From: Blastobasis lacticolella
Lineage: Eukaryota; Arthropoda; Insecta; Lepidoptera; Blastobasidae
Assembly (NCBI GenBank): GCA_905147135.1
Contig: LR990044.1
Location: 15,628,122 to 15,692,121, forward strand
Length of the DNA stretch: 64,000 nt
Reading direction: 5' to 3'
Made by a program: the position numbers and the translations under genes. Below are positions 10,081-21,183 of this stretch, one piece after another. Numbering within the stretch: position 1 is the first letter of the stretch; every line of letters starts with the position of its first letter. The notes beneath the pieces are model-generated. The model was not told the DNA's origin. It saw nothing but the letters and a program-made list of their open reading frames with translations, and did not search any database.

Positions 10081-10494
10081 CAATTTTTAAATCTGTAATA
10101 TCTTCGAAAATATTCACTTAAATCATACGGTGTAAAGGGCCATATAGATCTATATTAAATGAACAATGTATTCAAGGTATTTAATTGGTTAAGGACTAAT
10201 GCTGTATTGGTTAAAATCACTTCGAAAATTAGCCATTATTTGTCGTAAAAATTAAATGACAAAAAAAAGTTATTGTGGGTTATCCATAAGAGATAGACAT
10301 ATACCATCACGGACTTTTCTGTAGACCTTTTCAATGTGTACAATACTTAGTACATTATTTTGATAAAACTCGTAGGGTTCAGCCTGCGTTTGCAATGTAA
10401 GCGGAAAAAATGTAATTATTTACGACATCACATTAGAAACCTCAAAAATAACAGTACTTCTCCACTATTTAATGAATGTTATTATACATATAAA

Positions 10495-10622
10495 CTTTCC
10501 TCTTGAATCACTCTATCTATTAAAAAAAACCGCATCAAAATCCGTTGCGTAGTTTCAAAGATTTAAGCATACAAAGGGACATAGGGACAGAGAAAACGAC
10601 TTTGTTTTATACTATGTAGTGA
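10495..10622 (-). repeat. Helitron 5' terminal region
   Basis: The minus strand begins TCACTACATAGTATAAAAC and continues through AACTACGCAACGGATTTTG and GAGTGATTCAAGAGGAAAG. Recognisable versions of these blocks recur in the short Helitrons at 57.4, 59.7 and 60.4 kb. Confidence 0.8.
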
Positions 10623-11270
10623 TTTTATGCGAGCCTACTTATATGCTTTGCCCACTGCTACTTACACTTAGCAATCCATCACTTTTTGATGCAATAATGT
10701 TAAACACGAAATTATGTCTACCTATTTACTGTAGGGAACACTTTGTTCTAGTATTAAATGGCTTGTCGTCTTTGGTTTAAAGGTGTAAAACAGAATTCTC
10801 TTATCAACGTAGTATCATTACATTACCTATCATTTTGAATGTTAAAGTGTCTTAATACACGCCTTCAGTAGAAACAACCGTTTGAAACACAAATATATTT
10901 TGAAAGAAAACATTCGATGCAAATTGAACCTTATTTTCGAGTTATAAGATACATTCCGCAAAGATACTTTTCAGGAAATGTTAGAACGAAAACGATTATG
11001 TAAATAATACTGTAATGACGTCATCACGGCATCGTTTAGGCCTGATGCGACGGAAAAGCAATATTATAAATGAGATAGATGTATCTGGTTTAACGAAAGA
11101 TTTTGATAGATACCAACTTTGCATGCGTAGAAAGCAATAGGTTCGAAAGAGTTTTGAGTGAAATTAAAATAGTTAAGGGATTATGGTGTCAACCGAATAT
11201 AATTTCAAAGTTTAGAGCGACACAGTTTGGCGTATGACTTTTTATAGTAGATGCCTAGCTCAAAGAGAAA
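10623..11270. other. no recognised gene
   Basis: Unique-looking AT-rich sequence. A single palindromic TGACGTCA (CRE-like) sits at 11016-11023. No open frame of note. Confidence 0.4.
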
Positions 11271-11400
11271 TACAGGTATCGGCCGTAAATAATGTAAATC
11301 GGCTAGTTCGGCTTCTTAGAGCATCGTCTTTGTCGCAAACGTGTGAGTAAATACGAAGCCGAAACTAGCCGATGCGCATTATTTATGGCAGATACCTGTA
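11271..11400. mobile_element. 130-bp foldback MITE with TA ends
   Basis: Starts tacaggtatcggccgtaaat and ends atttatggcagatacctgta. The arms pair over about 45 bp, including ggctagttcggcttc against gaagccgaaactagcc, with a short central loop. If the outer TA is the duplicated target, the element is 126 bp, which would fit a Tc1/mariner-type MITE. Confidence 0.7.
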
Positions 11401-11460
11401 CTTCACCTTCAGATTAACGTGGAGAGGGACCAACATGAGGAATTAGTTGCTTTCATGGCT

Positions 11461-11605
11461 GATCCAATCTGGTGTGGTTCCCCTGGTAGCAGAGTCACGG
11501 AAGTCAGGTGGCAGTCGCTCCACTGTAATAACCTGATCTGCCAAATCCTGGATAATAGTCAAGGTGGACCCCGGGCCCTAGTGCACGAGAGCACAACCGG
11601 AGTTG
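11461..11605 (+). repeat. tRNA-SINE family A fragment
   Basis: Contains ggttcccctggtagcagagt, gcagtcgctccactgtaata and gagagcacaaccgg, the reverse complement of the body blocks seen at 56.9 kb. The head is missing, and the end of the element at the high-coordinate side is also degraded. Confidence 0.7.
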
Positions 11606-12944
11606 CTTTCATGACTACGAAATCTCATTTCCTTTTGAGGGTTTCAATTCACGATATAATTAAAATTAAACACGTAGTCATACTATCAAAAGTTTTGGCT
11701 TAATGTTTTGTGACCGGCTGCCTACATGACGTCAAACCTCCATGGACATACTGAAGGGTAAATAAAGAATAATGTCGCCGGTATGAGATCGAATTAAAGA
11801 TCAAAAATGTAAACAAATGGGTTGCTACTATAAAAAAAATAACCCAAATAGTGGATTATTTAAAATCATTGAAATATTGATTAAAAATAGTACATTCAAA
11901 ATGAAATAAAATCATATGAATATTTTAAAACATTTTAATGAAATAAATGTGCTGTTTCAATAAAATATGGGTAGTTTTCATTTATGCCACTGGTAATGGT
12001 AAGAAATTCTAAACCTTCAGTTCGTTGTTACAGTACATTATTGCAAAGGCTTGGAAAGTAAGGGATTGGCCGACGCCGAGACATATTTAATTAATTTTTC
12101 ATATTATAATACATAAAATAATTTAAGATTCAAAATGGCGGCCAATTCTTTCTAATATTGGACTTTCCTAACTAGTGTTCTTGGACTAATAGTTTACGAG
12201 TTACTTACTCGTATTACGTTTTTAATCAATTCAATAAACGGGGGTAAATCGATTTGTTTCGTTTTCGAAAGTTTACCAGCCATTGTAAAGCACACTGAAA
12301 AGTGTGCATGATGCATAACCATTTGGTTATGCAAACCAAAGGTTTTATACCCCTGGATAGTCTCTTTGACATTGACAGTTGTGTGTTTACATATTTTATT
12401 TTTAATTTCATCTCCAACATAGCTAGTGAAACATTTTTAAATTTCACGTGTTCCAAATAGGGAGGTGGACGTCGACGTCCTTTAAGTCATTGTTCTATGA
12501 TAACATTTGTATTTTCAAAGCACCTAACAATTCATTGTTTTATAATTATAAAAAGCGTATAAAATACAGGGGAATCCATTCTATACAATAGTATGGCTCC
12601 AATCTATCGTATATAACCTGTTTATGTCCATTTAACGAAATATTCTGTGTACCTTACCAAAATATTGTCTTGTTCAATGGTCAACTAAATTAAGCAATAT
12701 CATAGTGAAGCTCCTCGCCAATAGGTTAAGGTGTTATTAAATTTTCAATTTCGTTCACCGTAGGTAGTCCGCAGCGTTCATGTTCATAGTGTTAAAGTTT
12801 CATACGTAAATTGATTTACTGGTTGCGAAGTGCATGCTTCAATTAGGTCAGGGTTTTTGAACGGTAAACATTGTTAGGCTGTGTTACCAGAACAGGAATC
12901 TTGGAAATGTTTAGTTAACTTTGTTTTGAACTACAGCTTAAATA
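11606..12944. other. no recognised gene
   Basis: AT-rich sequence without a supported coding region. The minus-strand frame at 12226-12456 shows no motif. Confidence 0.4.
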
Positions 12945-13074
12945 CAGTGCTACAACAATTATTTGACATTTGGATGGGGGCAGGCGGCGGGTGTGAAACA
13001 TCAACTTAAGCTAACTGTCAAAAGTGACGCTTTACAAGATTTCAGCTACTTGTTAGATGATCCTTGTAGCACTG
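12945..13074. mobile_element. short MITE with 11-bp TIRs and TA flanks
   Basis: cagtgctacaa at 12945-12955 is the reverse complement of ttgtagcactg at 13064-13074, with TA on both outer sides (12943-12944 and 13075-13076). Length is 130 bp. TA duplication fits a Tc1/mariner-type MITE. The short TIRs leave some chance of coincidence. Confidence 0.5.
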
Positions 13075-13076
13075 TA

Positions 13077-13847
13077 AACAATTTCGTTTAATATATTTTT
13101 ACTTTTTTTTTAATCAATCTATTGAAGTTCCATTTTTATCTCTTCTTACATAGTGAGCCGTACCTTATAAAATATTATATCAATAATGTACCTAAGTATT
13201 GTTATGCCGGGCCCAGACATGATGCCCTTATGACACATGTGATTACATGTTTCATATTATTTTAGATTTTATACAAATATTTCGTACTTTGGCGTATATC
13301 AAAGGGCGCAAACCATAAATATTTAGACGACTCCCACACTCTTTGCAAAGACTTAGTTCGCTGTTACGTGGTATATATACGAAACGGACGACTTTGTTTT
13401 CAGCCTTGTATCAGGGGTTTCCTGTTGCTACGGTGACTGAGTACTTTTCTATTATATTTCTTATGATCATTGTTTTTACGTAATGGCTGATGAAGCAAAT
13501 ATAATAAATAGTTAAAACAAACATAAATAATAACATGATACGGCGCGGCGTCGACGAAACTGTCGACCACATTGATTTACGCTAGTATATAGAAGTTTTT
13601 AGTCGGCCATTTTGTCCGCCATCTTTGCAAAAAATGATCCCAAAATATTTGCTAAACTTGTATGGGAAGTCGTTTTTGCAAAAGAGTAAAACCTTTATAA
13701 ACATTTGAAGATACGCACAAGTCTGGGCCCAGCTTTATAATATGACAATGTTCTTAGTTCTTGATGTAAAGCAAGTACCTATTTGATTAAAAATTTACTA
13801 AACACGCACAGAAACGAATAAAAAACGGTACAGTTCAGTATTTGTTA
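13077..13847. other. no recognised gene
   Basis: No open frame or repeat that I can support. A GC-richer patch near 13,540-13,560 contains gtcgac sites only. Confidence 0.4.
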
Positions 13848-14044
13848 TCTTCTTATATATATAATTCTTCTGTGAGTGTGTATGTCACTGAACTTCTCTC
13901 AAACGACTGGACCGATTTTGATGAAATTTTTTGTGTGTGTTCAAGGGGATCTGGGAATGGTTTAGATTCACAATTTTGTAAAAAAAGTTTGAAATTTTCA
14001 AATTAAAGACGTGTAGACAGGACAACGTCTGTCGGGTCCGCTAG
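13848..14044 (+). mobile_element. non-autonomous Helitron (197 bp)
   Basis: Begins TCTTCTTATATATATAATTC after an A and ends TGTCGGGTCCGCTAG before a T. A GC-rich potential hairpin (gacaacgtctgtc and ggac/gtcc arms) precedes the CTAG. It includes gactggaccgattttgatga, a block common in short lepidopteran Helitrons. No coding capacity. The exact first base could be 13851 rather than 13848. Confidence 0.75.
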
Positions 14045-15330
14045 TATTTGTATATAAATCACTGATCTCGGGTTCACATGAATTATTTATTTCATAACAG
14101 TCGAACTGTCTAGTTTAATCTGAAAGGAGGATATACTTGTTGATGGAAATTTACACGATAAATAAAGTGGATGTGAAACACATACAAGTTTCAAATAGGT
14201 ATAATAACGGAAGTTTGGCAGTCCTAGCTACTTATGTTTGAGAGAGTTTTGTTCGTGTTTATGGAGTTCACGACACAGGTAATTTTGAAATTTGTTAGTT
14301 AAGCGCACGATTCGTTATACCCGTTTATAAAAGCCATCGATGAACATAGCCCTCCTGGTAGCAACTATTTGTCTAAATCTGTAACCCAGTTCTCAGGATT
14401 GCACAATCATTCACTGCCAGTCGCTTGCGCAGATCGTCACCCCACCTACAGACCTATCTGTATTTGCCAAATCGTGGATTCTTCTCGAAACAAATGAGGT
14501 ATTTAGAACTGTACGTACAGTAGCAAAGAAAAATGAACATCAGTAAGATAAAGTGTGTTAGGCAGCTGCTTTTTTTAGGAATTAAATTCGCATCGCTCAT
14601 TCGCCTACGACGTACTTTAATTAATACAACATAACAGTATCAATTTTCGATGCGCCCGTTCGACCTGCAGTGATTCATCACAATACAAAAATGATTGATT
14701 GAACGTAAAATAAATTAGCTATTGAGCTTCCCCTCGGCTTTTCGTTATTGTGCAATTTGTATTGTTTATTTTATACGAGAGAAAAAGGTGGCGGTATTAA
14801 AAAGGCATGACTTTGGTGTTTACGAGTTAGTTCCGCGATCACTGAAATTCTAATCGATTCAAAGACGTCACCCGCAAACCTCTCATGTCTGTCTTCAGGC
14901 CAGCCGTTATTGTTTTAAACCCTTGATGAAAAAGGTGTTGTAATTATGATGTGTGTACCTGTCGATCTTTGTATCTGAATGTATGTATGTCTCATCGTAG
15001 CTCCTGAACGTATGAACCGATTTGGTCTCCCATCTCGATTAAACAGCCTATCTGTTAAAAACAGTAACGAAAGAAACTCCTCACTTTGTTCAGTTTCTTT
15101 GGCGATGGTAGGCCGTGAGCGTGCCGATTATGCTAGGGAGTTCTATTTCTAACGCTACTTCTTTTTGGGCACATTGTTCTTCCATTTACTGCTACAAACA
15201 ATTTTAGGTATACACACATTAATGGACAGTAAGTCCTGTCCTCTTCAAACGTGTTTGTTTTGTTATCGATTTAAACGCAGTATCTTACGCCCATGGCATT
15301 TACTACTGGTCTGTGTTCTATGGCATTTAC
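14045..15330. other. no gene; possible Helitron-internal fragment near 14,950-15,060
   Basis: The stretch catcgtagctcctgaacgta then tgaaccgatttggtctcc at about 14,995-15,035 resembles internal sequence of short Helitrons, but I found no ends. The rest is unassigned AT-rich DNA. Confidence 0.35.
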
Positions 15331-15339
15331 GATGTCGTT

Positions 15340-15830
15340 TGCATTGAGGCGTCTAAGCCGTGGTTTATTCAGAGTGACGCGGCGGTGGCGCGGCGCGGAC
15401 ATTTGCCGCCTCGCGACATCAAAGGCGAGGCGGAGACATGTGACGGGACGAGAGGGTCCGTGGCCGTGGCGGATAATCGAAAAAACCTTATAGTTACATT
15501 GCTTAGCGTATTTGTCGAAAGGATAATTGTGCCCGTCGACGTCGCCTACCACTAAGCGACGCGCGACTACTAAGAGACGCAGGTGAAATTCTCCTTACGA
15601 CAAAATGACGCTATGGGATACACAAGAGACGCGGCGGCGCGGCGTGGGTAATTGTCGCTTTGCGACATCAAATGCGATATGACTATAAGGTTTATTTTAT
15701 GTTTCTTTGATTATCCACCTCTGCCGCGTCTCTTCTGTATAAATCGCGCCTAAAGTTTTTTAAGATTTCTTTGATTATCCGCCTCCGTCGCTTACCTTCG
15801 CAGCGTCTCTTTTGTATAGCTGGTACACCT
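15340..15830. repeat. GC-rich repeat with inverted AAGAGACGC motifs
   Basis: aagagacgc occurs at about 15572 and 15624, and the inverse gcgtctctt at 15726 and 15803. The pair acaagagacgc near 15623 and gcgtctcttttgta at 15803 may be the TIRs of a roughly 200-bp MITE, with a second inner right end at 15726. The preceding 150 bp is strongly CG-rich (gcggcggtggcgcggcgcgg). Boundaries are uncertain. Confidence 0.45.
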
Positions 15831-16321
15831 CATGTCTGTAATTTTGGCGCCCTGTTATTCTTGAATACGGAACACAAGAATTTAAAATAATATTGATTTT
15901 TGGGAGAACCAGTTAATGCATGCATGCATGCACTGTCGAGTTACAGTATTTAAATTGAAAGGATTTGCTATTTTAAATAATAGTATTTTTACTGTGTGCT
16001 CGGGGAAAATTCCCATCGCCCTTTCAGGACAGATGTAAAGGGTCGAACGCCAGGCGCTGGGAACTTTACATACCTTTTCCATATTCATCATTCCCCTACC
16101 CGTATACCCGGCTAAGGGACGCGGATACATTCACTTTAAATTCAGAGGGTATTCCGCCCAAATGTGATCTGTATTTAAGTTCGTTAATTAGGAGAGCCTT
16201 GGCGTTCTTAAACATTGAGGTTGGATTGAATTAAATTATCGTCCCATTTGTTACCTACGTTTTACGATTTCAAGTCGTTGCAAATTTATAGGGAATCAGT
16301 AAATCGACATTTTATTTTCTA
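15831..16321. other. no gene; short ATGC microsatellite
   Basis: Holds (atgc)n at about 15,916-15,931 and otherwise unassigned sequence. Confidence 0.4.
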
Positions 16322-17000
16322 CTAGCCGTTCTCAGCGGCTTTCACCCGCGCGTAGTTTGAATCTCTGTAAACTTTCCTGCGGGAACCTATTATTTTATCT
16401 AGATTAAAAATGGCCTATGTTACTCAGTAATAATGTAGCATTCTATCCGCAATAAAAAAGCACTGATCGACAAGCGTTGAACGTCTGTATAGTTACATAG
16501 TTGTTAGTTGCACAGCGTGTGTACAAACTTATCTGGCCCTAAGACGGCGTCGCTGTTCTTGAATGTAGTATTGCCGCCAAATATATATTTATTGGCGACA
16601 TTTAGTTTCAGTTTTGGTCACCTGGTCAAATAAGTTTGTGGTATAAGTCCACAAACCATCTGGCCTGTTGGCCAAAGCTGAAACTAAGTAACGCCATTTT
16701 GAAATGTCATGCAAATTTCAACAACAGCGACGTTGACCGGGTCAGATAAGTTTGTTGCACATGTCAAATGTATTTTGACATAATCCTTGTGTACACACTC
16801 GTTAAACGCGCATTCAACGCTTGATCAACGCATGAAATTTTTATTAGTACGACAGTATTAGTAACATGCTAGGCCGTAAGCTTGATTGCCACTTTAATTG
16901 TAGGTATAAAAAAAATTGTGAAAGAATTTTCATAATCGGTTCAGTAGTTTTTGTGTTCATTCATTACAAAGAAAAATATTAATCTTCCATTATTATAAAT
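16322..17000 (-). mobile_element. non-autonomous Helitron interrupted by an inverted MITE pair
   Basis: CTAG at 16322-16325 next to a GC-rich hairpin (ccgttctcagcggctttcac, on the minus strand ending GAACGGCTAG then T) is a Helitron 3' end. The blocks cggttcagtagtttttgtg and ttcattcattacaaag at 16,935-16,975 are typical of the 5' subterminal part. The exact 5' TC is not clear near 17,000. The interior, about 16,460-16,855, is the palindromic insertion described separately. Confidence 0.55.
16465..16855. mobile_element. large inverted-repeat element containing two head-to-head MITE copies
   Basis: The outer arms gatcgacaagcgttgaacg (about 16468) and cattcaacgcttgatcaacg (about 16818) are inverted. 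Inside, 16523-16639 begins acaaacttatctggccc and ends ggtcaaataagtttgt. 16650-16755 begins acaaaccatctggcc and ends gggtcagataagtttgt and is the same sequence in opposite orientation. The whole is a nested palindrome of about 390 bp. A third inner-unit copy lies at 22,259. Confidence 0.65.
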
Positions 17001-17029
17001 GCTCTATGGGGTGCGAATTTTTGCCAGAG

Positions 17030-17158
17030 TAACGTGTTATAGAGGTGTGCAACGCATTGGCGATACTCTCGGTATTGCTAATGTCTATAGGCAGTGGTGA
17101 CCACTTTCCATCAGGTGGCCCGCTTGCTTGTTTGCCTACCGTATGACATAAAAAAAAA
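17030..17158 (-). repeat. repeat family C copy
   Basis: Contains gtgcaacgcattggcgatac, ataggcagtggtgaccactt, catcaggtggcccgcttgct and a run of A after cgtatgacat. It is the reverse complement of the copies at 19.9 and 49.5 kb. The A-run marks the 3' side of the plus reading. Confidence 0.65.
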
Positions 17159-17159
17159 C

Positions 17160-18251
17160 GGCATCGTGTCGTCGAATAAAGATATTTTCTTACTTTCTTT
17201 TCTTTCAAAAGTGTATTATAACGTATAATATTATATTTGCTGCGTTTCATGGTTTTTATCTATGGTCGGAAAACATATAGAGAAAAATCGAACTGCATAC
17301 ATAACCCATATAACAAGTCCGGTAAGTACTCACAACATCAGCGAAAACCCGATAAAAACGAATAGGCAGTACGTTTCCGTACTTAAAGTGAATTAGTGCA
17401 ACTTCGCAAATAATTCATAAACGGACCATCAGCATCAAGGGGTGAGGATTCACGTTATCTATGTTATAGACAAAACGCCCCAGGTCAAGGCTTTTATGTT
17501 GAAATAAAATCGAATGGCCCCGACGATCGACGCGGAACATCCATCTAATATCTTTTATTGATTCCAAACAGGATACAAGGCTTAATCTAACAGAGTATCC
17601 CAATCATGTAAACAACTGGCAATATCCACTAGGTCTATTTTTTGCGGTAGGTAAATATTTGTTTGGACAGATTTTTAGAAATTGTAGGTAACTTTAGATC
17701 ATAAATATTTCAATTTAAGGTGGCAAGTTTAATTGAAATATTTATAATCTGCAGCAGCACAGAGTATATTCTACGTTATTACATCTAATAATTTATTTGT
17801 TATGTACCACCATGGTTACCATCTTTCAACAGGGAACAACATATTAGGTATGCAACCTCTAACATAACTATCCGCTGTATTATTTAAGATCGGCACTCTT
17901 ATATGTATATTTTAATCATCTTTAACGGTACTACATCCATCTGAGTTTGTAAATACTTGACTGATCTATAGGTATTGCGTATAGTTGAAATTGGCGTTCT
18001 AATGGCGGATCCTCGTTTATAGGAAACACTTCGGCTAAACGGAATACTAGTTAGTTCGTTTTATTGCCACGCGACAATTTAAACTTGACGGATTATTGGA
18101 AACTCGGATATCTGAAGTTCTAGTCCCTTTTAAGACTGAAAACATGTTTAAAAATCTTTATTTATTTATTTATTTATTATTATTTATTTAACCGTTTATT
18201 GTGCACAGGAAATACATAGCGAATAACAGGCAAAATAATAAACTAGCATTT
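17160..18251. other. no recognised gene
   Basis: AT-rich, unassigned. TTTA simple repeat at about 18,160-18,195. Confidence 0.4.
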
Positions 18252-18522
18252 TGCATCTTGGGCGTCAATATCCCGGTTGTGCTCACGCACGCGAGGGTAC
18301 GGATTCCGGCTTGACCTTGATCCAGGATATTTCAGATCAGATAAATACTGAAGAGCGAATGTCATCTCACCTTTGTGATCCGTTAGTAGAGGAACCAGAC
18401 CAGATTTTATCACGGTTACTTATAACTCAGAAAAAATCATTGGTACAAAACGATTCTGGCGATCGTACTTGGTACCTCTAGCTTACGAGGCCCACCCACT
18501 AACCACTACAACACCGACGCTC
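18252..18522 (-). repeat. tRNA-SINE family A copy with head
   Basis: Runs from gggcgtcaatatcccggttg through gatccaggat to the head region. On the minus strand it starts GGGAGCGTCGGTGTTG and reaches a degraded B box near 18460. It is diverged from the 57-kb copy but spans the full unit. Confidence 0.7.
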
Positions 18523-19328
18523 CCATTTTTTACCTGTAATGATGCGTTATATTATACAGCATGGCATATTGAAAATACGACAACAGCGCTGAAGCTGACA
18601 ACCACAATGAGTGTATTCACTCCAGCTCACAAAAAGGGCAATATTATTGCCTGCATAATTCTTGTTTATTCTGCAAACAACAGTAAAATGTAGCCAGAAT
18701 GACAGTCACCATGAGAATTATGGGGCACATAACTCTTTCTATTGCTGCAGAGCGAGTCAAAACGCTTATCATGTGGAACAAAAGGGGTTACCATAAACAA
18801 AGTCACCTCCCCTCACTAAGTGGTTCAAAACAAATAGAGTTGTTCCTCGGCCTTTGGCTTTGGCCAGATTATTTATAATGATATTTATGATGAGGCACGC
18901 ATTGACGCGGAAGCTTGTTATAGCTATATAAAAGAGTCATAAGGACTTCTCTTAGGAGAAAAGAGGACGTCCTTAGGAGAAAACAAGGAGAGGAAGCTTG
19001 AGAAAACAAATTCTAGTTCAAAGGATTTAGAGAAGTCATTGGATGCGGTTAGTGCTAGTCCAATATTGGTATGAGAGATATCTTTATGATGCTATATTTA
19101 TATATGGTATATTATAATGATATTGACATTTCAAATGGTATTAACTAACAATTGTTTAAACTACATTTAAATTATTTAACATTACACTTATAACGTTGAC
19201 ATTCTAATGTAATATAGTATACTTCGTCTGAAATAAATGAATTTTAATTTAATATTTTTTTATTTGAGTACTGTTACTAGAAATTCATAGGTATTATCGT
19301 GTATAACAAAAATTTAGAAACAACACCA
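18523..19328. other. no recognised gene
   Basis: Unassigned. Short direct repeats of cttaggagaaaa at about 18,950-18,985. Confidence 0.35.
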
Positions 19329-19436
19329 TTAAAGATTATTTCCAGTCTCACCATCGGGCTTATACTTGAGACTGAAGCCAATCATCCCTCCGCTAGCAAG
19401 TATATTTGTTGGTAAAGATAAACTTAGTGTTTTCAT
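19329..19436 (-). CDS. possible 35-codon small ORF
   Basis: On the minus strand an ATG at 19436 opens MKTLSLSLPTNILASGGMIG, and the frame continues with FSLKYKPDGETGNNL to TAA at 19329. The composition is protein-like and contains a short inverted pair (cagtctca/tgagactg). I do not recognise a family. It may be a conserved micro-ORF, part of a transposon, or chance. The weak point is its length. Confidence 0.2.
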   Translation of the reverse strand: MKTLSLSLPTNILASGGMIGFSLKYKPDGETGNNL

Positions 19437-19869
19437 TCGCGGTTTATTTCTTTTCATTGTGTTTTACCCCTTTGTGTGGGGATAAGTCCTTTGTATACCT
19501 TTGTCGCTGGGCTGGTGACATTTATGATGTGCAAGATTTCCCGCTTGCCGCCTTTCTGTTCACTTGGATTTCATTATAGGGAAAATACATTTAATAACGG
19601 TTGGAGACGTTTTTCAGTTATTTGCCTCAAGGAAATTGCCTTTGACTGTTGAGTGTTGTTGATTCAAGAAAGGAAAACAAAAATATAATAAGATTCATGT
19701 ACTGGCACCACATTAAAAGTATTATGTGTATGTATGTATTTATATACTGTTCTTATGCGTACTGCAAAGGACTGGATCTCTCTGTCTGAGACACTATTAC
19801 AGCTTGCAAATATTCGAAAATTTAAGTATTCGAATGTTCGAATATTTTGATGGTGATATTCGAATATTC

Positions 19870-20230
19870 CAATTTTTTTTTCTGACATACGGTAGGCAAA
19901 CAGGCGGGCTACCTGATGAGTAGTAGTCACCACTGCCTATAGACATAAGCAACACCAAGAGTACCGCCAGTACGTTGCCTACTTCTATAACACGTTGATC
20001 TGGTAGCAAAAAGGCAAATGCCCCTCCACTGCCAAAGCCACGGTTCCCCAAAACCCCACCCCATGGAGCACTGGAGACCCTACTCACCGGTAGAAACACA
20101 ATACTATTTAAAGGAGTACTATTTACCTGCGGTATTCTGTAAGGTGGAGGTACTTCCCCAGTCGGGTGGCTCCAATTCGAACGGGATACCCCGCTATGCC
20201 TTACCTCTCTTCGAAATATTGTGAAATCTG
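19870..20230 (+). repeat. repeat family C copy, longest
   Basis: T-run, then acatacggtaggcaaacagg, cctgatgag, ccactgcctatagacataag, caaatgcccctccactgcca and ccccatggagcactggagac. The same order occurs at 49.47-49.72 kb. It interrupts the left subterminal part of the hAT-like element. It looks like a retroposed or non-autonomous element; no family name assigned. Confidence 0.65.
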
Positions 20231-20557
20231 GAATCAGGGTATTAACTTCGTTTTTAATGTAAGTTTGTGCAACTACCCGTTAGTAAATGTATCAAAATGA
20301 GCATTTAAATACATTTTTACATGTTAGATTTTTACATAAAACAAAGCCATAAAAAATTAAAACCACAAAATTGCAAAACAACGCCGCTTAGCGGCGAATA
20401 TGGCTTTTTCGATTTAACTGTATTATTTTATATCATTAAGCAATAGTAAGCGATTTGCCGCACCTTTAATGTAATAATGTAGTAAAAGTAAAAACAATAA
20501 TTCAATTACTAAAAAACTTACAAAAATTTAATTTAGTACGGAAATCGAATCCCCTTA

Positions 20558-21183
20558 ATGCGCGTATTACACACGCCTAAATTCAGTAGACTAAATGATT
20601 CAGTTACTAAATTCAGTCAAATGTAATTGCATTTTGCAAGTTAGGATGCTAAATTTAGAAAAACGTATGGTTTCTGAATTTAGAAGCCTAATTAGAAATG
20701 CATTTAGGAAGGTGTAATAGCATTTAGTAACTTACTTAATTCAGATGGACGTTTAGAAACTCAGTTTAGCCTGGTAATTTAACTGCGTGAGTTTAATCAT
20801 GTAACATTAGGCATACGATTTGGTATGTTTATTAATGAAATTAAGTATAAATATCATACTACTGCTTTTTCGAGATATCAAATTTAAAATAAATATTACT
20901 TAACATTATTCGAGAGCGTCATTAACGCCAAGAATCATGTTTAGTTTTCATATAAATGCCAAGCAGTGTAGTTTTCGAACGCAACATCTAAATAAAAAGT
21001 AAAACAGATTGACGGGAATTCAAAAGTATTGCAGCCATTCTCGTACACAACACGTCCGACTTCGTAACGCTTCGAATTTAGTAACTGAATTTAGAACAGT
21101 GTAATCAGAAGCTTTTAAATTTAGAAGCTAGTAGCTTCTCTTAGTGAAGTCTACTGAATTTAGGTATGTGTAATAGGCGCATA
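20558..21183. mobile_element. MITE with ~35-bp TIRs (cctaaattcagtagact)
   Basis: The left atgcgcgtattacacacgcc then taaattcagtagact matches the reverse complement of the right end (atgcgcctattacacatacc then taaattcagtagact). The interior repeats aattcagt/actgaatt and aatttagaagc motifs many times in both orientations. No coding capacity. The target duplication is unclear. A related fragment is at 43.25 kb. Confidence 0.7.

Larger units (their letters stand above)
3207..10622 (-). mobile_element. near full-length autonomous Helitron with nested piggyBac-like insertion
   Basis: Read on the minus strand, the element starts TCACTACATAGTATAAAAC at 10622 and ends with a GC-rich hairpin plus CTAG at 3210-3207. 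It is flanked by A before TC and T after CTAG, as Helitrons inserting between A and T require. Between the ends lie, in order, an N-terminal arginine/serine-rich region, the Helitron helicase-like N domain, a Rep with HVH and YVTKY motifs, and a Pif1-like helicase. Total length is 7,416 bp, or about 6.06 kb after removing the 1,355-bp insertion and one TTAA. A piggyBac insertion and three frame breaks make this copy non-functional as it stands. A second copy of the terminal hairpin lies at 3291-3321. Ends and flanks are seen directly; superfamily assignment follows established Helitron hallmarks. Confidence 0.9.
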
